Shown piece by piece: positions 7,423 through 15,328 of a stretch of DNA of 42,491 nt. The stretch lies in assembly GCF_028882255.1 (NCBI RefSeq), contig NZ_JARBUY010000006.1:1-42491 (forward strand). The letters run 5' to 3'. The notes under the pieces are model-generated. The model worked only from the letters and a program-made list of their open reading frames with translations, was not told the DNA's origin and did no database searches. Position numbers and translations under genes: made by a program. Positions within the stretch are counted from its first letter, which is position 1, and each line of letters begins with the position of its first letter. This stretch comes from Maribacter polysaccharolyticus. Lineage in GTDB: Bacteria > Bacteroidota > Bacteroidia > Flavobacteriales > Flavobacteriaceae.

Positions 7423-8241
7423 ATGATTATAGTTAAAACACCCGAAGAAATAGAACTGATGCGCGAAAGCGCATTGGTCGTTTCCAAAACACTTGGAATG
7501 TTGGCCACAGAGATCAAACCAGGTGTCAATGCCTTGTTTTTAGATAAATTGGCTGAGGAATTCATTAGGGAACAAGGTGCCGAGCCCGGTTTTTTGGGGA
7601 TGTACGATTTTCCCAACACCCTGAACATGAGTCCAAATGCCCAAGTTGTACACGGTATACCCACCAACGAGCCTTTAAAAGATGGGGATATCATCTCCGT
7701 GGATTGCGGAGCCTATAAAAATGGTTATTATGGGGATCACGCCTATACGTTTGAGGTGGGTGAAGTAGCCCCGGAAACCAAAAAACTGCTCAAGGTCACC
7801 AAAGAATCGCTCTATTTGGGCATTCGCGAATTCAAAGTAGGGAATCGTGTCGGTGATGTCGCCTACGCCATTCAGCATTATTGCGAGAGCTTTGGTTATG
7901 GCGTTGTTCGTGAATTGGTCGGTCATGGCTTGGGAAAAAGTCTGCATGAAGATCCCGAAATGCCCAATTACGGTAGACGTGGAAGGGGTAAAAAATTCAT
8001 GGAAGGCCTTGTCGTTGCCATTGAACCCATGATCAACATGGGCACAAAAAGAATCAAGCAACTGAAAGACGGTTGGACCATTCTTACGGCTGACGGACAG
8101 CCCAGTGCACATTTTGAACACAACGTGGCCATAGTCAACGGCAAACCCGAACTACTATCCACATTTCAGTATATTTATCAGGCTTTGGGAATTGAATCCG
8201 ATGAAGAGGATGAATTTCATCAAAAGAAAATCCAATTATAG
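7423..8241 (+). CDS. map: Type I methionine aminopeptidase
   Basis: This 272-residue cytoplasmic enzyme removes the initiator methionine from new proteins. The five metal ligands of the family are present: Asp94 (SVDCGAY), Asp105 (GDHAYT), His168 (VGHGLG), Glu201 (AIEPM) and Glu232 (FEHN). Substrate-pocket His77 is in QVVHGIP. The ATG at 7423 (MIIVKTPEEI) fits the family start; an upstream in-frame TTG at 7414 overlaps the promoter box and is rejected. The C-terminus is about 15 residues longer than usual and acidic (ESDEEDE). A methyltransferase gene follows 59 nt later on the same strand. Confidence 0.96.
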   Translation: MIIVKTPEEIELMRESALVVSKTLGMLATEIKPGVNALFLDKLAEEFIREQGAEPGFLGMYDFPNTLNMSPNAQVVHGIPTNEPLKDGDIISVDCGAYKNGYYGDHAYTFEVGEVAPETKKLLKVTKESLYLGIREFKVGNRVGDVAYAIQHYCESFGYGVVRELVGHGLGKSLHEDPEMPNYGRRGRGKKFMEGLVVAIEPMINMGTKRIKQLKDGWTILTADGQPSAHFEHNVAIVNGKPELLSTFQYIYQALGIESDEEDEFHQKKIQL

Positions 8242-8300
8242 CCCATATACCGATTTCAAACCATATTGATGAAACTAAGCATCGGTAGCGGAAGGAATAC

Positions 8301-9068
8301 ATGAAAAAAGTCTTTAAATATTTCCTGAACATCATTCCGCGACCTGTACTTATAAAGTTGAGTTATTGGGTCAGACCCTTTGTTGCCTTTTGGCTTAGGG
8401 GAAAAAAATACACCGACCCTATTGACGGGAAACAATTCAAGGCATTTTTGCCCTATGGTTACGAGAACCCAAGGGATAATGTACTATCCCCCTCTACCCT
8501 TTCCTTGGAAAGACATCGATTATTATGGTTGTTCCTTAAAAAGGAAACCGATTTCTTCATTTCCGATCTCAAGGTTTTACATTTTGCACCTGAACAGGCA
8601 TTTTATAAAAAGTTTCGGCGCATGGAGAATATCGACTACACCACAACGGACTTAAACTCCCCTTTGGCCGATGTAGAAGCCGATATTTGCGACCTGCCCT
8701 TTAAGGACAACACTTATGATGTGATACTTTGCAACCATGTATTGGAGCATATCCCCAATGACCAAAAAGCCATGCAGGAACTATATCGTGTCATGAAACC
8801 CGGCGGTTGGGGCATATTTCAAATTCCACAAGATTTGGACCGGGAACATACTTTTGAAGACAATAGCATTACCGACAGAAAGGAACGTGCAAGGATCTTT
8901 GGCCAATACGACCATGTGCGCATTTATGGCCGGGATTATTTCGACAAACTCAGGAATATTGGTTTCAACGTAACGGAAGTATCCTTCAATAAGAACCTGA
9001 CACCGGAGGAAATAGACAGGTATAGATTGGCTCCCAATGAAATTATACCGCTGGTTCGCAAGCTTTAA
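8301..9068 (+). CDS. Class I SAM-dependent methyltransferase, substrate unknown
   Basis: This 255-residue protein has a Methyltransf_11-type core. The fold shows in VLHFAPEQAFYKKF (motif I region, about 95-108), DYTTTDLNSP (end of strand 2), ADICDLPFKDNTYDVILCNH (about 126-145) and ELYRVMKPGGWGIFQIP (motif IV region). The normal GxGxG loop is replaced by HFAPEQ, a variant seen in some group members. The N-terminal 50 residues, with basic and hydrophobic patches, could touch the membrane. The substrate is not known. Its stop codon abuts that of the convergent apbE gene with no base between them. Confidence 0.8.
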   Translation: MKKVFKYFLNIIPRPVLIKLSYWVRPFVAFWLRGKKYTDPIDGKQFKAFLPYGYENPRDNVLSPSTLSLERHRLLWLFLKKETDFFISDLKVLHFAPEQAFYKKFRRMENIDYTTTDLNSPLADVEADICDLPFKDNTYDVILCNHVLEHIPNDQKAMQELYRVMKPGGWGIFQIPQDLDREHTFEDNSITDRKERARIFGQYDHVRIYGRDYFDKLRNIGFNVTEVSFNKNLTPEEIDRYRLAPNEIIPLVRKL

Positions 9069-10112
9069 TCAAGGTAACACCAATTTTTTAAAACCAGGCG
9101 TCATATACTCCATGGTCTGCCCTTCTTCACCGATATAGATCACATACCCCTCCAACTCGTTTTGATCCTGTAATATTTCTTTGGCCTTTTCAAGATCCAT
9201 CGCCATAAAAGAGGTCGCATAGGCATCTGCAACGGCGCAGGAATTGGCCAAGACCGTTACTCCCAAAGTACTGGCATTTTTGGTATATCCCGTTTTAGGA
9301 TCGATCGTATGTACATACTTTTTACCGGTAACCGAATCCACCCTGAATTTTCGGTAATTTCCCGAAGAAGCCAAGGCCTTATCCTCCAACTGCATCAATA
9401 TTTTCAAACTTCTACCCATTTCCGCTTGGGGATCGTCAATACCGACTACCCATGGTTTTTGCTTTATGCGATTGATGCCTTTTCCGACCAATTCCCCACC
9501 GACTTCCAATAGGTAATCCTCGATGCCCTTTTGGTCCATCATCTTCGCCAATCGGTCTATGGCATACCCTTTGGCAATCGCATTAAAATCAAGATACGTA
9601 TCCGGATACTGTTTAACTATGAGGTTCTCAGGAGTTATATCCACTTTTTCAAGCCCCACAAATTGCATTAGGCTGTCGACCCGAACACTGTCCATAACCA
9701 CTTTCTCCCCAGGGCCAAAGCCCCATGCATTGACCATGATGCCTACGGTCGGATCGAAATACCCATCGGTTTTGGAGTATATTTCCTTTGAAAGTTCAAA
9801 AACCTCCCGGAACATTCCATCGACAACGACATTGGTTTCCCCTTTATTGATCCTCGAAATATCGGAGGTATCGATATAGGTTGAAAGGGATTGGTTCACC
9901 ACCTTGAAAACGGAGTCGATTTCGGTCTGATAGTCCAATTCCCGATCGGAAATATAGATGATACTATATGACGTTCCCAAAGCCCCACCGGAATTCGAAT
10001 TCTTTACAAATTTTTCGGGGGACGGGTTACAGGAAGCTATGCCCATTAACAACAGTATACCAAAAAATACACCTAACATTTGGGATAGCGATCCCGGTCT
10101 TAGCTTTTCCAT
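9069..10112 (-). CDS. apbE: FAD:protein FMN transferase, lipoprotein
   Basis: This 347-residue enzyme transfers FMN from FAD to a threonine on target proteins such as NqrB and NqrC. The signal peptide ends in a lipobox, GIASC, so it is a periplasm-facing lipoprotein. Family marks are GTSYSI near residue 45, SDISRIN, the FDPTVGIMVNAWGFGP block, DFNAIAKGYAID, LLEVGGEL and the C-terminal HTIDPKTGY and CAVADAYAT motifs. The gene lies 3 nt after an 118-residue conserved gene and downstream of the nqr genes on the same strand, which fits its role in Nqr maturation. A terminator between nqrF and this pair suggests lower expression than the pump subunits. Confidence 0.95.
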   Translation of the reverse strand: MEKLRPGSLSQMLGVFFGILLLMGIASCNPSPEKFVKNSNSGGALGTSYSIIYISDRELDYQTEIDSVFKVVNQSLSTYIDTSDISRINKGETNVVVDGMFREVFELSKEIYSKTDGYFDPTVGIMVNAWGFGPGEKVVMDSVRVDSLMQFVGLEKVDITPENLIVKQYPDTYLDFNAIAKGYAIDRLAKMMDQKGIEDYLLEVGGELVGKGINRIKQKPWVVGIDDPQAEMGRSLKILMQLEDKALASSGNYRKFRVDSVTGKKYVHTIDPKTGYTKNASTLGVTVLANSCAVADAYATSFMAMDLEKAKEILQDQNELEGYVIYIGEEGQTMEYMTPGFKKLVLP

Positions 10113-10115
10113 ATC

Positions 10116-10472
10116 TTAAATCTCAATAAGTCCTTCATATTCGACCAAGTATTCCTCATTTAAATACACCGGTAAATTACGATTGGATGCGTTATACAAC
10201 CCCACCCCGGCATAGTAGATCTTGGCCTTGTGCTTTTGGGCATGATCCTTCATTTTGGCCATCAAGGCCCCGTCGTATGATTTTGGGTCTTCGGGATAGG
10301 CCACATTGCGGACCACGATAAAATGAAGTTCCTTATCTTTCAGGCATACGAATTGGGGATTCTTTTTGGGCTTACTGTTCACCCCCATGAATTCATACCC
10401 CTCGGCCTCGAGTTGCCTCCCCACAATGTTCATGGCAAGATTGTGTAATTCTTGATCATTCAATGCCTTCAT
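10116..10472 (-). CDS. Conserved 118-aa protein of nqr clusters, often labelled 'NqrF'; function unknown
   Basis: This small soluble protein starts MKALNDQELHNLAMNIVG; a GTG one codon upstream is less likely. It has no membrane segment, no Fe-S motif and a single cysteine (FVCLKD). Similar proteins in flavobacterial genomes are, as I recall, named NADH-quinone reductase subunit F, but nothing here resembles the 435-residue NqrF encoded next door, so that name looks like an annotation error. The centre has ELHFIVVRNVAYP and the end has IYYAGVGLYNASN. It sits between nqrF and apbE and is 3 nt from apbE, so a part in Nqr assembly or flavin insertion is possible but unproven. Confidence 0.75.
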   Translation of the reverse strand: MKALNDQELHNLAMNIVGRQLEAEGYEFMGVNSKPKKNPQFVCLKDKELHFIVVRNVAYPEDPKSYDGALMAKMKDHAQKHKAKIYYAGVGLYNASNRNLPVYLNEEYLVEYEGLIEI

Positions 10473-10493
10473 CACGTACCACTGCTTAAATTG

Positions 10494-10524
10494 AAAAAAC
10501 CTGACAGTTATTGAAACTGCCAGG
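10494..10524 (-). terminator. Terminator between nqrF and the 118-aa gene
   Basis: Read on the minus strand, CCTGGCAGTT pairs with AACTGTCAGG (10 bp with one mismatch, loop of 5 nt) and is followed by a run of six T (10499-10494). It has the form of a rho-independent terminator and lies after the nqrF stop and 22 nt before the next start. Confidence 0.75.
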
Positions 10525-10561
10525 TCCGTAATCTATATTTTTGGTTTGTGGCTATTATCCA

Positions 10562-11869
10562 TTAGCCTCCAAAATCGTCAAATCGGATATTTTCATCCGG
10601 GATTCCAAAATCCTCGCCCATTTTCTGAACGGCCTTGTTCATCAATGGAGGTCCACAGAAATATAATTCTATATCTTCAGGAGCTTCGTGTTTGCTTAAA
10701 TAATTATCGATAACACAATTATGAATGAAACCGACGAAACCATCTCCCGGTGCATCTATATCCTCTTTCACCTTCCAATTATCCTCTTCCATGGGCTCTG
10801 AAAGGGCCAAATAGAATTTAAAGTTCGGGAATTCCCTTTCCAATTCATAAAAATGTTCCAGATAGAACAACTCCCGTTTAGAACGACCACCGTACCAATA
10901 GGTAACTTTTCGGTTGGTTTTCAAGGTTTTGAAAAGGTGGTATAAGTGTGAGCGCATCGGGGCCATACCGGCACCACCACCGACATATAACATTTCGGCA
11001 TCGGACTCATTGATGAAGAATTCACCGTAAGGTCCTGAAATGATCACTTTGTCACCTGGTTTTCTTGAGAAAATATAAGAAGATGCCACCCCTGGATTTA
11101 CATTCATCCAACCATTCGTTGAACGATCCCATGGTGGTGTGGCAATCCTTACGTTCAACATGACCTCACGGCCTTCTGCAGGATAGGAAGCCATGGAATA
11201 GGCTCTTTCCACGGTCTCCGGATTTTTCATCACCAAAGGCCAAAGGTTGAATTTATCCCATTCTGCCTGAAATTTATCGGGTGTTTCATGCTCCTCTGGG
11301 TGTGCCGTGATATCAATATCGGAATAGTTGATCTCACAAGGTGGAATTTCAATCTGAATATACCCACCGGCTTTATAGTTCATATCCTCGGGAATCTCCA
11401 CAACAAATTCCTTGATAAAAGAAGCCACGTTATAATTCCGTACAACGGTTCCTTCCCATTTCTTAATACCGAAAACCTCTTCAGGAATGGTGATTTCCAT
11501 ATCCTGTTTCACTTTTACCTGACAGGCCAAACGTGCCCCTTCATTCAATTCCCTTTTAGAGAAATGAGGGGTCTCCGTAGGTAGCGCCTCACCTCCACCT
11601 GAAAGCACATGGCATTCACATTGGATACAGGTACCACCGCCCCCACAGGCCGAAGGAAGGAATATTTTTTGGTTTCCAAGGGTCGATAGCAAAGATCCAC
11701 CCGATCCAACCTCAATCTTTTTCTCCCCGTTAATGGTAATGGTTACCGGTCCTGACGGAGAAAGTTTTTGTTTGGCAAACAATAGGATTGCCACCAAGGC
11801 CAATAATAAAATAAGGAACGAGATTACCGTTATTAGGATTGTTCCACCTGTACTTGTAGCTAAAATCAT
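10562..11869 (-). CDS. nqrF: Na+-translocating NADH:quinone reductase subunit F
   Basis: This 435-residue subunit takes electrons from NADH through FAD to a [2Fe-2S] centre, the entry point of the Na+ pump. An N-terminal membrane helix covers about residues 8-32. The ferredoxin domain has cysteines 75, 81, 84 and 116 (CGGGGTCIQC and LACQ). The FAD-binding RAYSMAS is at 222-228, and the NAD-binding segments are GGGAGMAPMRS at 297-307 and FCGPPLM at 404-410. The ending IRFDDFGG is typical. It is the last of six nqr subunit genes, 2 nt after nqrE. A terminator follows it. Confidence 0.98.
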   Translation of the reverse strand: MILATSTGGTILITVISFLILLLALVAILLFAKQKLSPSGPVTITINGEKKIEVGSGGSLLSTLGNQKIFLPSACGGGGTCIQCECHVLSGGGEALPTETPHFSKRELNEGARLACQVKVKQDMEITIPEEVFGIKKWEGTVVRNYNVASFIKEFVVEIPEDMNYKAGGYIQIEIPPCEINYSDIDITAHPEEHETPDKFQAEWDKFNLWPLVMKNPETVERAYSMASYPAEGREVMLNVRIATPPWDRSTNGWMNVNPGVASSYIFSRKPGDKVIISGPYGEFFINESDAEMLYVGGGAGMAPMRSHLYHLFKTLKTNRKVTYWYGGRSKRELFYLEHFYELEREFPNFKFYLALSEPMEEDNWKVKEDIDAPGDGFVGFIHNCVIDNYLSKHEAPEDIELYFCGPPLMNKAVQKMGEDFGIPDENIRFDDFGG

Positions 11870-11871
11870 TT

Positions 11872-12618
11872 TTACTTGTTTATAGCGTCATTATATGAGA
11901 TCTCTTTTTCATCGATCTCTTTTTTATTTTCTTTTTTCCCTACCTCTTCGTCTTTCGCAGCAGCCGTGGTTTCCTCTACAGGGGCCTCTTCATCGCTACC
12001 ACCTGTCAACATACCACCAAAACTCTGGAAACCGATACCCATTAAACCGGTAATAATAAAGGTAATACCCAATCCCCTCAAAGGAGCCGGTACGTTTGAA
12101 TATCGAATTTTTTCCCGTATGGCCGCTATGGCCAATATGGCCAAGAACCATCCTATTCCAGAACTGACACCGTAATTAAAGGCCAATCCCAACGTGGCGA
12201 TCTCCCTGGATTGCATAAATAACGATCCTCCCAATATGGCGCAGTTAACCGCGATCAATGGTAAAAAGATACCCAATGAATTGTAAAGTGATGGTGAGAA
12301 TTTCTCTACTACGATTTCTACCAATTGTACCATGGTCGCAATCGTTGCTATAAAAAGTATAAAAGATAAGAAGCTTAGGTTATAATCCGCATATTCGGGT
12401 CCCAACCAGGCCAAAGCCCCATCGCGAAGTAAATATTGATCCAATAACCAGTTCATGGGCACCGTTACCGCCAAAACAAAAATAACCGCAGCACCCAAAC
12501 CTACGGCCGTAGCCACTTTTTTCGATACAGCCAAATAGGAACACATTCCCAAGAATACCGCAAACACCATATTATCTATGAATATGGACCTAAAAAATAA
12601 TTCTATATGCTCTAACAT
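11872..12618 (-). CDS. nqrE: Na+-translocating NADH:quinone reductase subunit E with charged C-terminal extension
   Basis: This 248-residue inner-membrane subunit has about six helices and, with NqrD, holds a buried iron-sulfur site. The conserved cysteines are Cys26 and Cys126 (AVNCAILGG). The N-terminal half matches the family (FFRSIFIDNMVFAVFLGMC). The usual length is close to 200 residues; here about 43 residues are added after GGMLT, rich in Glu and Lys (SDEEAPVEETTAAAKDEE and KKENKKEIDEKE). The tail is outside the membrane core and could bind partners. The gene is 22 nt after nqrD and 2 nt before nqrF. Confidence 0.97.
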   Translation of the reverse strand: MLEHIELFFRSIFIDNMVFAVFLGMCSYLAVSKKVATAVGLGAAVIFVLAVTVPMNWLLDQYLLRDGALAWLGPEYADYNLSFLSFILFIATIATMVQLVEIVVEKFSPSLYNSLGIFLPLIAVNCAILGGSLFMQSREIATLGLAFNYGVSSGIGWFLAILAIAAIREKIRYSNVPAPLRGLGITFIITGLMGIGFQSFGGMLTGGSDEEAPVEETTAAAKDEEVGKKENKKEIDEKEISYNDAINK

Positions 12619-12640
12619 GATATTATTTTTAAAATAACTA

Positions 12641-13288
12641 TTAGTTGTCTTCTATTAACGCTTTGTTCTTAGAACGCTGTACCCAGATGATAATACCGAC
12701 TACGATCAATGCCGCTGGTGGAATGATCATAAATCCGTTATTTTCATACCCCAAGGCGTAAAGACCGGTTTTATTGATCGGGTTACCCAATACCGGGATA
12801 CCAAACAATGTTCCTGATCCCAAAAGCTCCCTAAAGAACCCAACGATCACCAATATAATTCCATACCCTAGGGAATTACCGATACCGTCAAGAAAAGACC
12901 TCCACGGTCCGTTACCAAGGGCAAAGGCTTCAAAACGTCCCATAATGATACAGTTCGTAATGATCAAACCGACAAATACAGAAAGGGTCTTACTCAATTC
13001 GTAGGCAAATGCCTTTAATACCTGATCCACGATAATCACCAATGTCGCAACAACGATCAGCTGTACAATGATCCTTATTTTTGATGGGATGATATTCCTC
13101 ATTAAGGATATGACGACATTACCGATTCCCAATACAAACAGCACTGAAATCGCCATTACCACAGAAGCTTTCAACTCGGCCGTAATGGCCAAGGCAGAAC
13201 AGATACCCAATACCTGAATGGTAATAGGGTTATTATCGGCTAGCGGGTCTTTAATTAAATTCGCATCTTTTTTTGAAAGTAGTGCCAT
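12641..13288 (-). CDS. nqrD: Na+-translocating NADH:quinone reductase subunit D
   Basis: This 215-residue membrane subunit is the pseudo-twofold partner of NqrE. Each contributes cysteines to the iron-sulfur centre in the membrane; here they are Cys30 (VLGICSALAIT) and Cys113 (ITNCIIMGR). The motifs GRFEAFALGNGPWRSFLDG and FFRELLGSGTL are characteristic. The length is normal. It starts one nucleotide after the nqrC stop, so the two are tightly coupled in the operon. Confidence 0.97.
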   Translation of the reverse strand: MALLSKKDANLIKDPLADNNPITIQVLGICSALAITAELKASVVMAISVLFVLGIGNVVISLMRNIIPSKIRIIVQLIVVATLVIIVDQVLKAFAYELSKTLSVFVGLIITNCIIMGRFEAFALGNGPWRSFLDGIGNSLGYGIILVIVGFFRELLGSGTLFGIPVLGNPINKTGLYALGYENNGFMIIPPAALIVVGIIIWVQRSKNKALIEDN

Positions 13289-13289
13289 A

Positions 13290-14039
13290 TTATTTAACTC
13301 TAATCGTTTCTAAATAGTCCTTATATAGATTTACACTTTCGCTGATCATCGCAGAAACCCCATTACCGGTAATCGTGGCCCCTGCAAGTGCATCGACTTC
13401 ATTATCGTCCTTGATTTCGTTCAAGGGATCATTATTTCCTTTGGCAACGGCAATACCAGCGTATTTGGTACCATCCAAGATGGTTTCACCTGCAAAGTCA
13501 TCCATAAAATATCGTTGTTTGATATTGGCTCCAAGTCCGGGTGTTTCACCGGCATGATCGAAATAAACCCCTTGGACCACCATTTGATCGTCCAAAGCAA
13601 CGAATCCCCATATGGCGTCCCACAATCCTTTACCCCTCATCGGGATGATATAGAAAGTTTTCCCATCCTTATCCCCTATGAACAAGGGCAGTTTTCTAAC
13701 TTCTCCATTTTTGGCTGCAGTAGCTTGCTTTTTAAGATCGATCAGATAGGCCTGATCATCTTTGGTGATCTTGTCCCCTTCGATAATCAATTGTTCCTTG
13801 ATATATTTTGAGAACTCACCCGCTACCTTTTCGGTAGGCACGAAACTAACACTACCTTCTCCTTCATTCTCATTGACACCCATGGCATAAAGAATGTTCT
13901 GTTGTTTTTCCAGACGTTTATTCTCATCGATCTTACCACTTAAAGAAGACGATAAAAAGGCCAAAATGGTACCAACGATAACAACCATTACGGCTGCAAA
14001 AATTACCGTGTAACTGTTCTTTTCTGTATTCATTGCCAT
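13290..14039 (-). CDS. nqrC: Na+-translocating NADH:quinone reductase subunit C (FMN carrier)
   Basis: This 249-residue subunit has an N-terminal membrane helix (about residues 10-33) and a periplasmic FMN-binding domain. The flavin attachment motif is DALAGATITGNGV at 216-228; the threonine of the GAT core (Thr222) should receive FMN from ApbE through a phosphoester. GRxKGLWDAIWGF-like sequence and HAGETPGLG are family marks. The start is ATG at 14039 (MAMNTEKN), with a second ATG two codons in. It lies 2 nt after nqrB. The downstream apbE gene supplies the enzyme for flavin insertion. Confidence 0.97.
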   Translation of the reverse strand: MAMNTEKNSYTVIFAAVMVVIVGTILAFLSSSLSGKIDENKRLEKQQNILYAMGVNENEGEGSVSFVPTEKVAGEFSKYIKEQLIIEGDKITKDDQAYLIDLKKQATAAKNGEVRKLPLFIGDKDGKTFYIIPMRGKGLWDAIWGFVALDDQMVVQGVYFDHAGETPGLGANIKQRYFMDDFAGETILDGTKYAGIAVAKGNNDPLNEIKDDNEVDALAGATITGNGVSAMISESVNLYKDYLETIRVK

Positions 14040-14041
14040 GA

Positions 14042-15325
14042 TTAAACTGTTTCTGCTTTTAATTCTTCTGCTTTGCTATCTGAATCCTTTGGTAGAATAG
14101 TCGCGTTCTTGAATCGCTTCAAACGTTTGTTGATATTCGCTTTAACCACATAATGATCGATAGTAGGTGCAAATACGTTCATCAACAGGATTGCCAAGAA
14201 CACCCCTTCCGGATACGCAGGGTTGAAAACCCGGATCATCACCGACATAAAACCGATAAGGAATCCGTAAATCCATTTTCCCTTATTGGTCTGGGAACCT
14301 GTAACGGGATCTGTGGCCATATATACTATACCAAAAGCCAAACCTCCGACCAATAAGTGTTTCCAATATTCAAAACTCATCAATCCGTAAAAATTACTAG
14401 CCTCTGAAATTACCCCCATATCCACAACGAGGTTAAAAATCAAGCCCATGACCAAAGATCCGATTACGGCGCTCAACATAATCCGCCAGCTGGCAATTTT
14501 ACTATAAATCAAGAACAACCCTCCCAAGAGGATAAGGAATGTAGAGGTTTCCCCGACCGATCCCGGTATAAAACCAAAGAACATATCGGATACAGAGTAA
14601 TTGAGTTCTGCCAGATTGTTTTGGGCCAATGCCCCTAAAACCGTTTCACCCGAGATGGCATCCGCCGTTCCGGTCCTTTCCACGGCTTGGTACACCCAAA
14701 CCTTATCACCACTCATCCAAGTCGGATAAGCGAAAAACAAGAAGGCCCTAATGGTCAATGCCGGATTCAGGATATTCATCCCCGTACCTCCAAAGACCTC
14801 TTTTCCGATGACCACACCAAAGACGACAGCTACCGCCAACATCCATAGCGGGGTATCGATAGGAACGATCAAAGGCACCAACATACCGGTAACCAAATAT
14901 CCTTCTTCTACTTCGTGTCCTTTTATGATCGCAAAAATGAATTCGACCAACAATCCCACTCCATAGGAAACCACCACCAATGGCAACACCTTGATGATCC
15001 CAATCCAAAAATTATCCCAGGTCAAGAACGTATCCCACAATGAAAATTCACGGGATACATTGTTCGCGGCATCGATAGCCGCATAATATTGATAGCCTGC
15101 ATTGAACATGGAAAACAACAATACCGGAAGCAATGCCATTATCACCATATTCATGGTACGCTTTAAATCATCCGCACCGCGCACATGCGCCCCTGAATGG
15201 GTAGTATCATCGGGAGAGAACAAGAAGGTATGGATCGCGTTGAACGCAGGTGCCATTTTCTTATCCCGGTAATGGTGCTTAAGGATATGCAGTCTTTTCT
15301 TAAAGGTCAGTCTTTTATCACTCAT
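14042..15325 (-). CDS. nqrB: Na+-translocating NADH:quinone reductase subunit B (FMN carrier, Na+ pathway)
   Basis: This 427-residue membrane subunit belongs to the RnfD/NqrB family with about ten helices and is thought to carry the ion path, a covalent FMN and riboflavin. The flavinylation motif is DAISGETVL at 232-240, with Thr238 the likely acceptor; the third position is Glu where SGAT is usual in ApbE targets. Other marks are EEGYLVTGMLVPLIVP, GGTGMNILNPAL and MATDPVTGSQTNKGKW. The C-terminal 30 residues are hydrophilic and rich in Lys and Glu. It lies 3 nt after nqrA. Confidence 0.97.
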   Translation of the reverse strand: MSDKRLTFKKRLHILKHHYRDKKMAPAFNAIHTFLFSPDDTTHSGAHVRGADDLKRTMNMVIMALLPVLLFSMFNAGYQYYAAIDAANNVSREFSLWDTFLTWDNFWIGIIKVLPLVVVSYGVGLLVEFIFAIIKGHEVEEGYLVTGMLVPLIVPIDTPLWMLAVAVVFGVVIGKEVFGGTGMNILNPALTIRAFLFFAYPTWMSGDKVWVYQAVERTGTADAISGETVLGALAQNNLAELNYSVSDMFFGFIPGSVGETSTFLILLGGLFLIYSKIASWRIMLSAVIGSLVMGLIFNLVVDMGVISEASNFYGLMSFEYWKHLLVGGLAFGIVYMATDPVTGSQTNKGKWIYGFLIGFMSVMIRVFNPAYPEGVFLAILLMNVFAPTIDHYVVKANINKRLKRFKNATILPKDSDSKAEELKAETV

Positions 15326-15328
15326 CTT

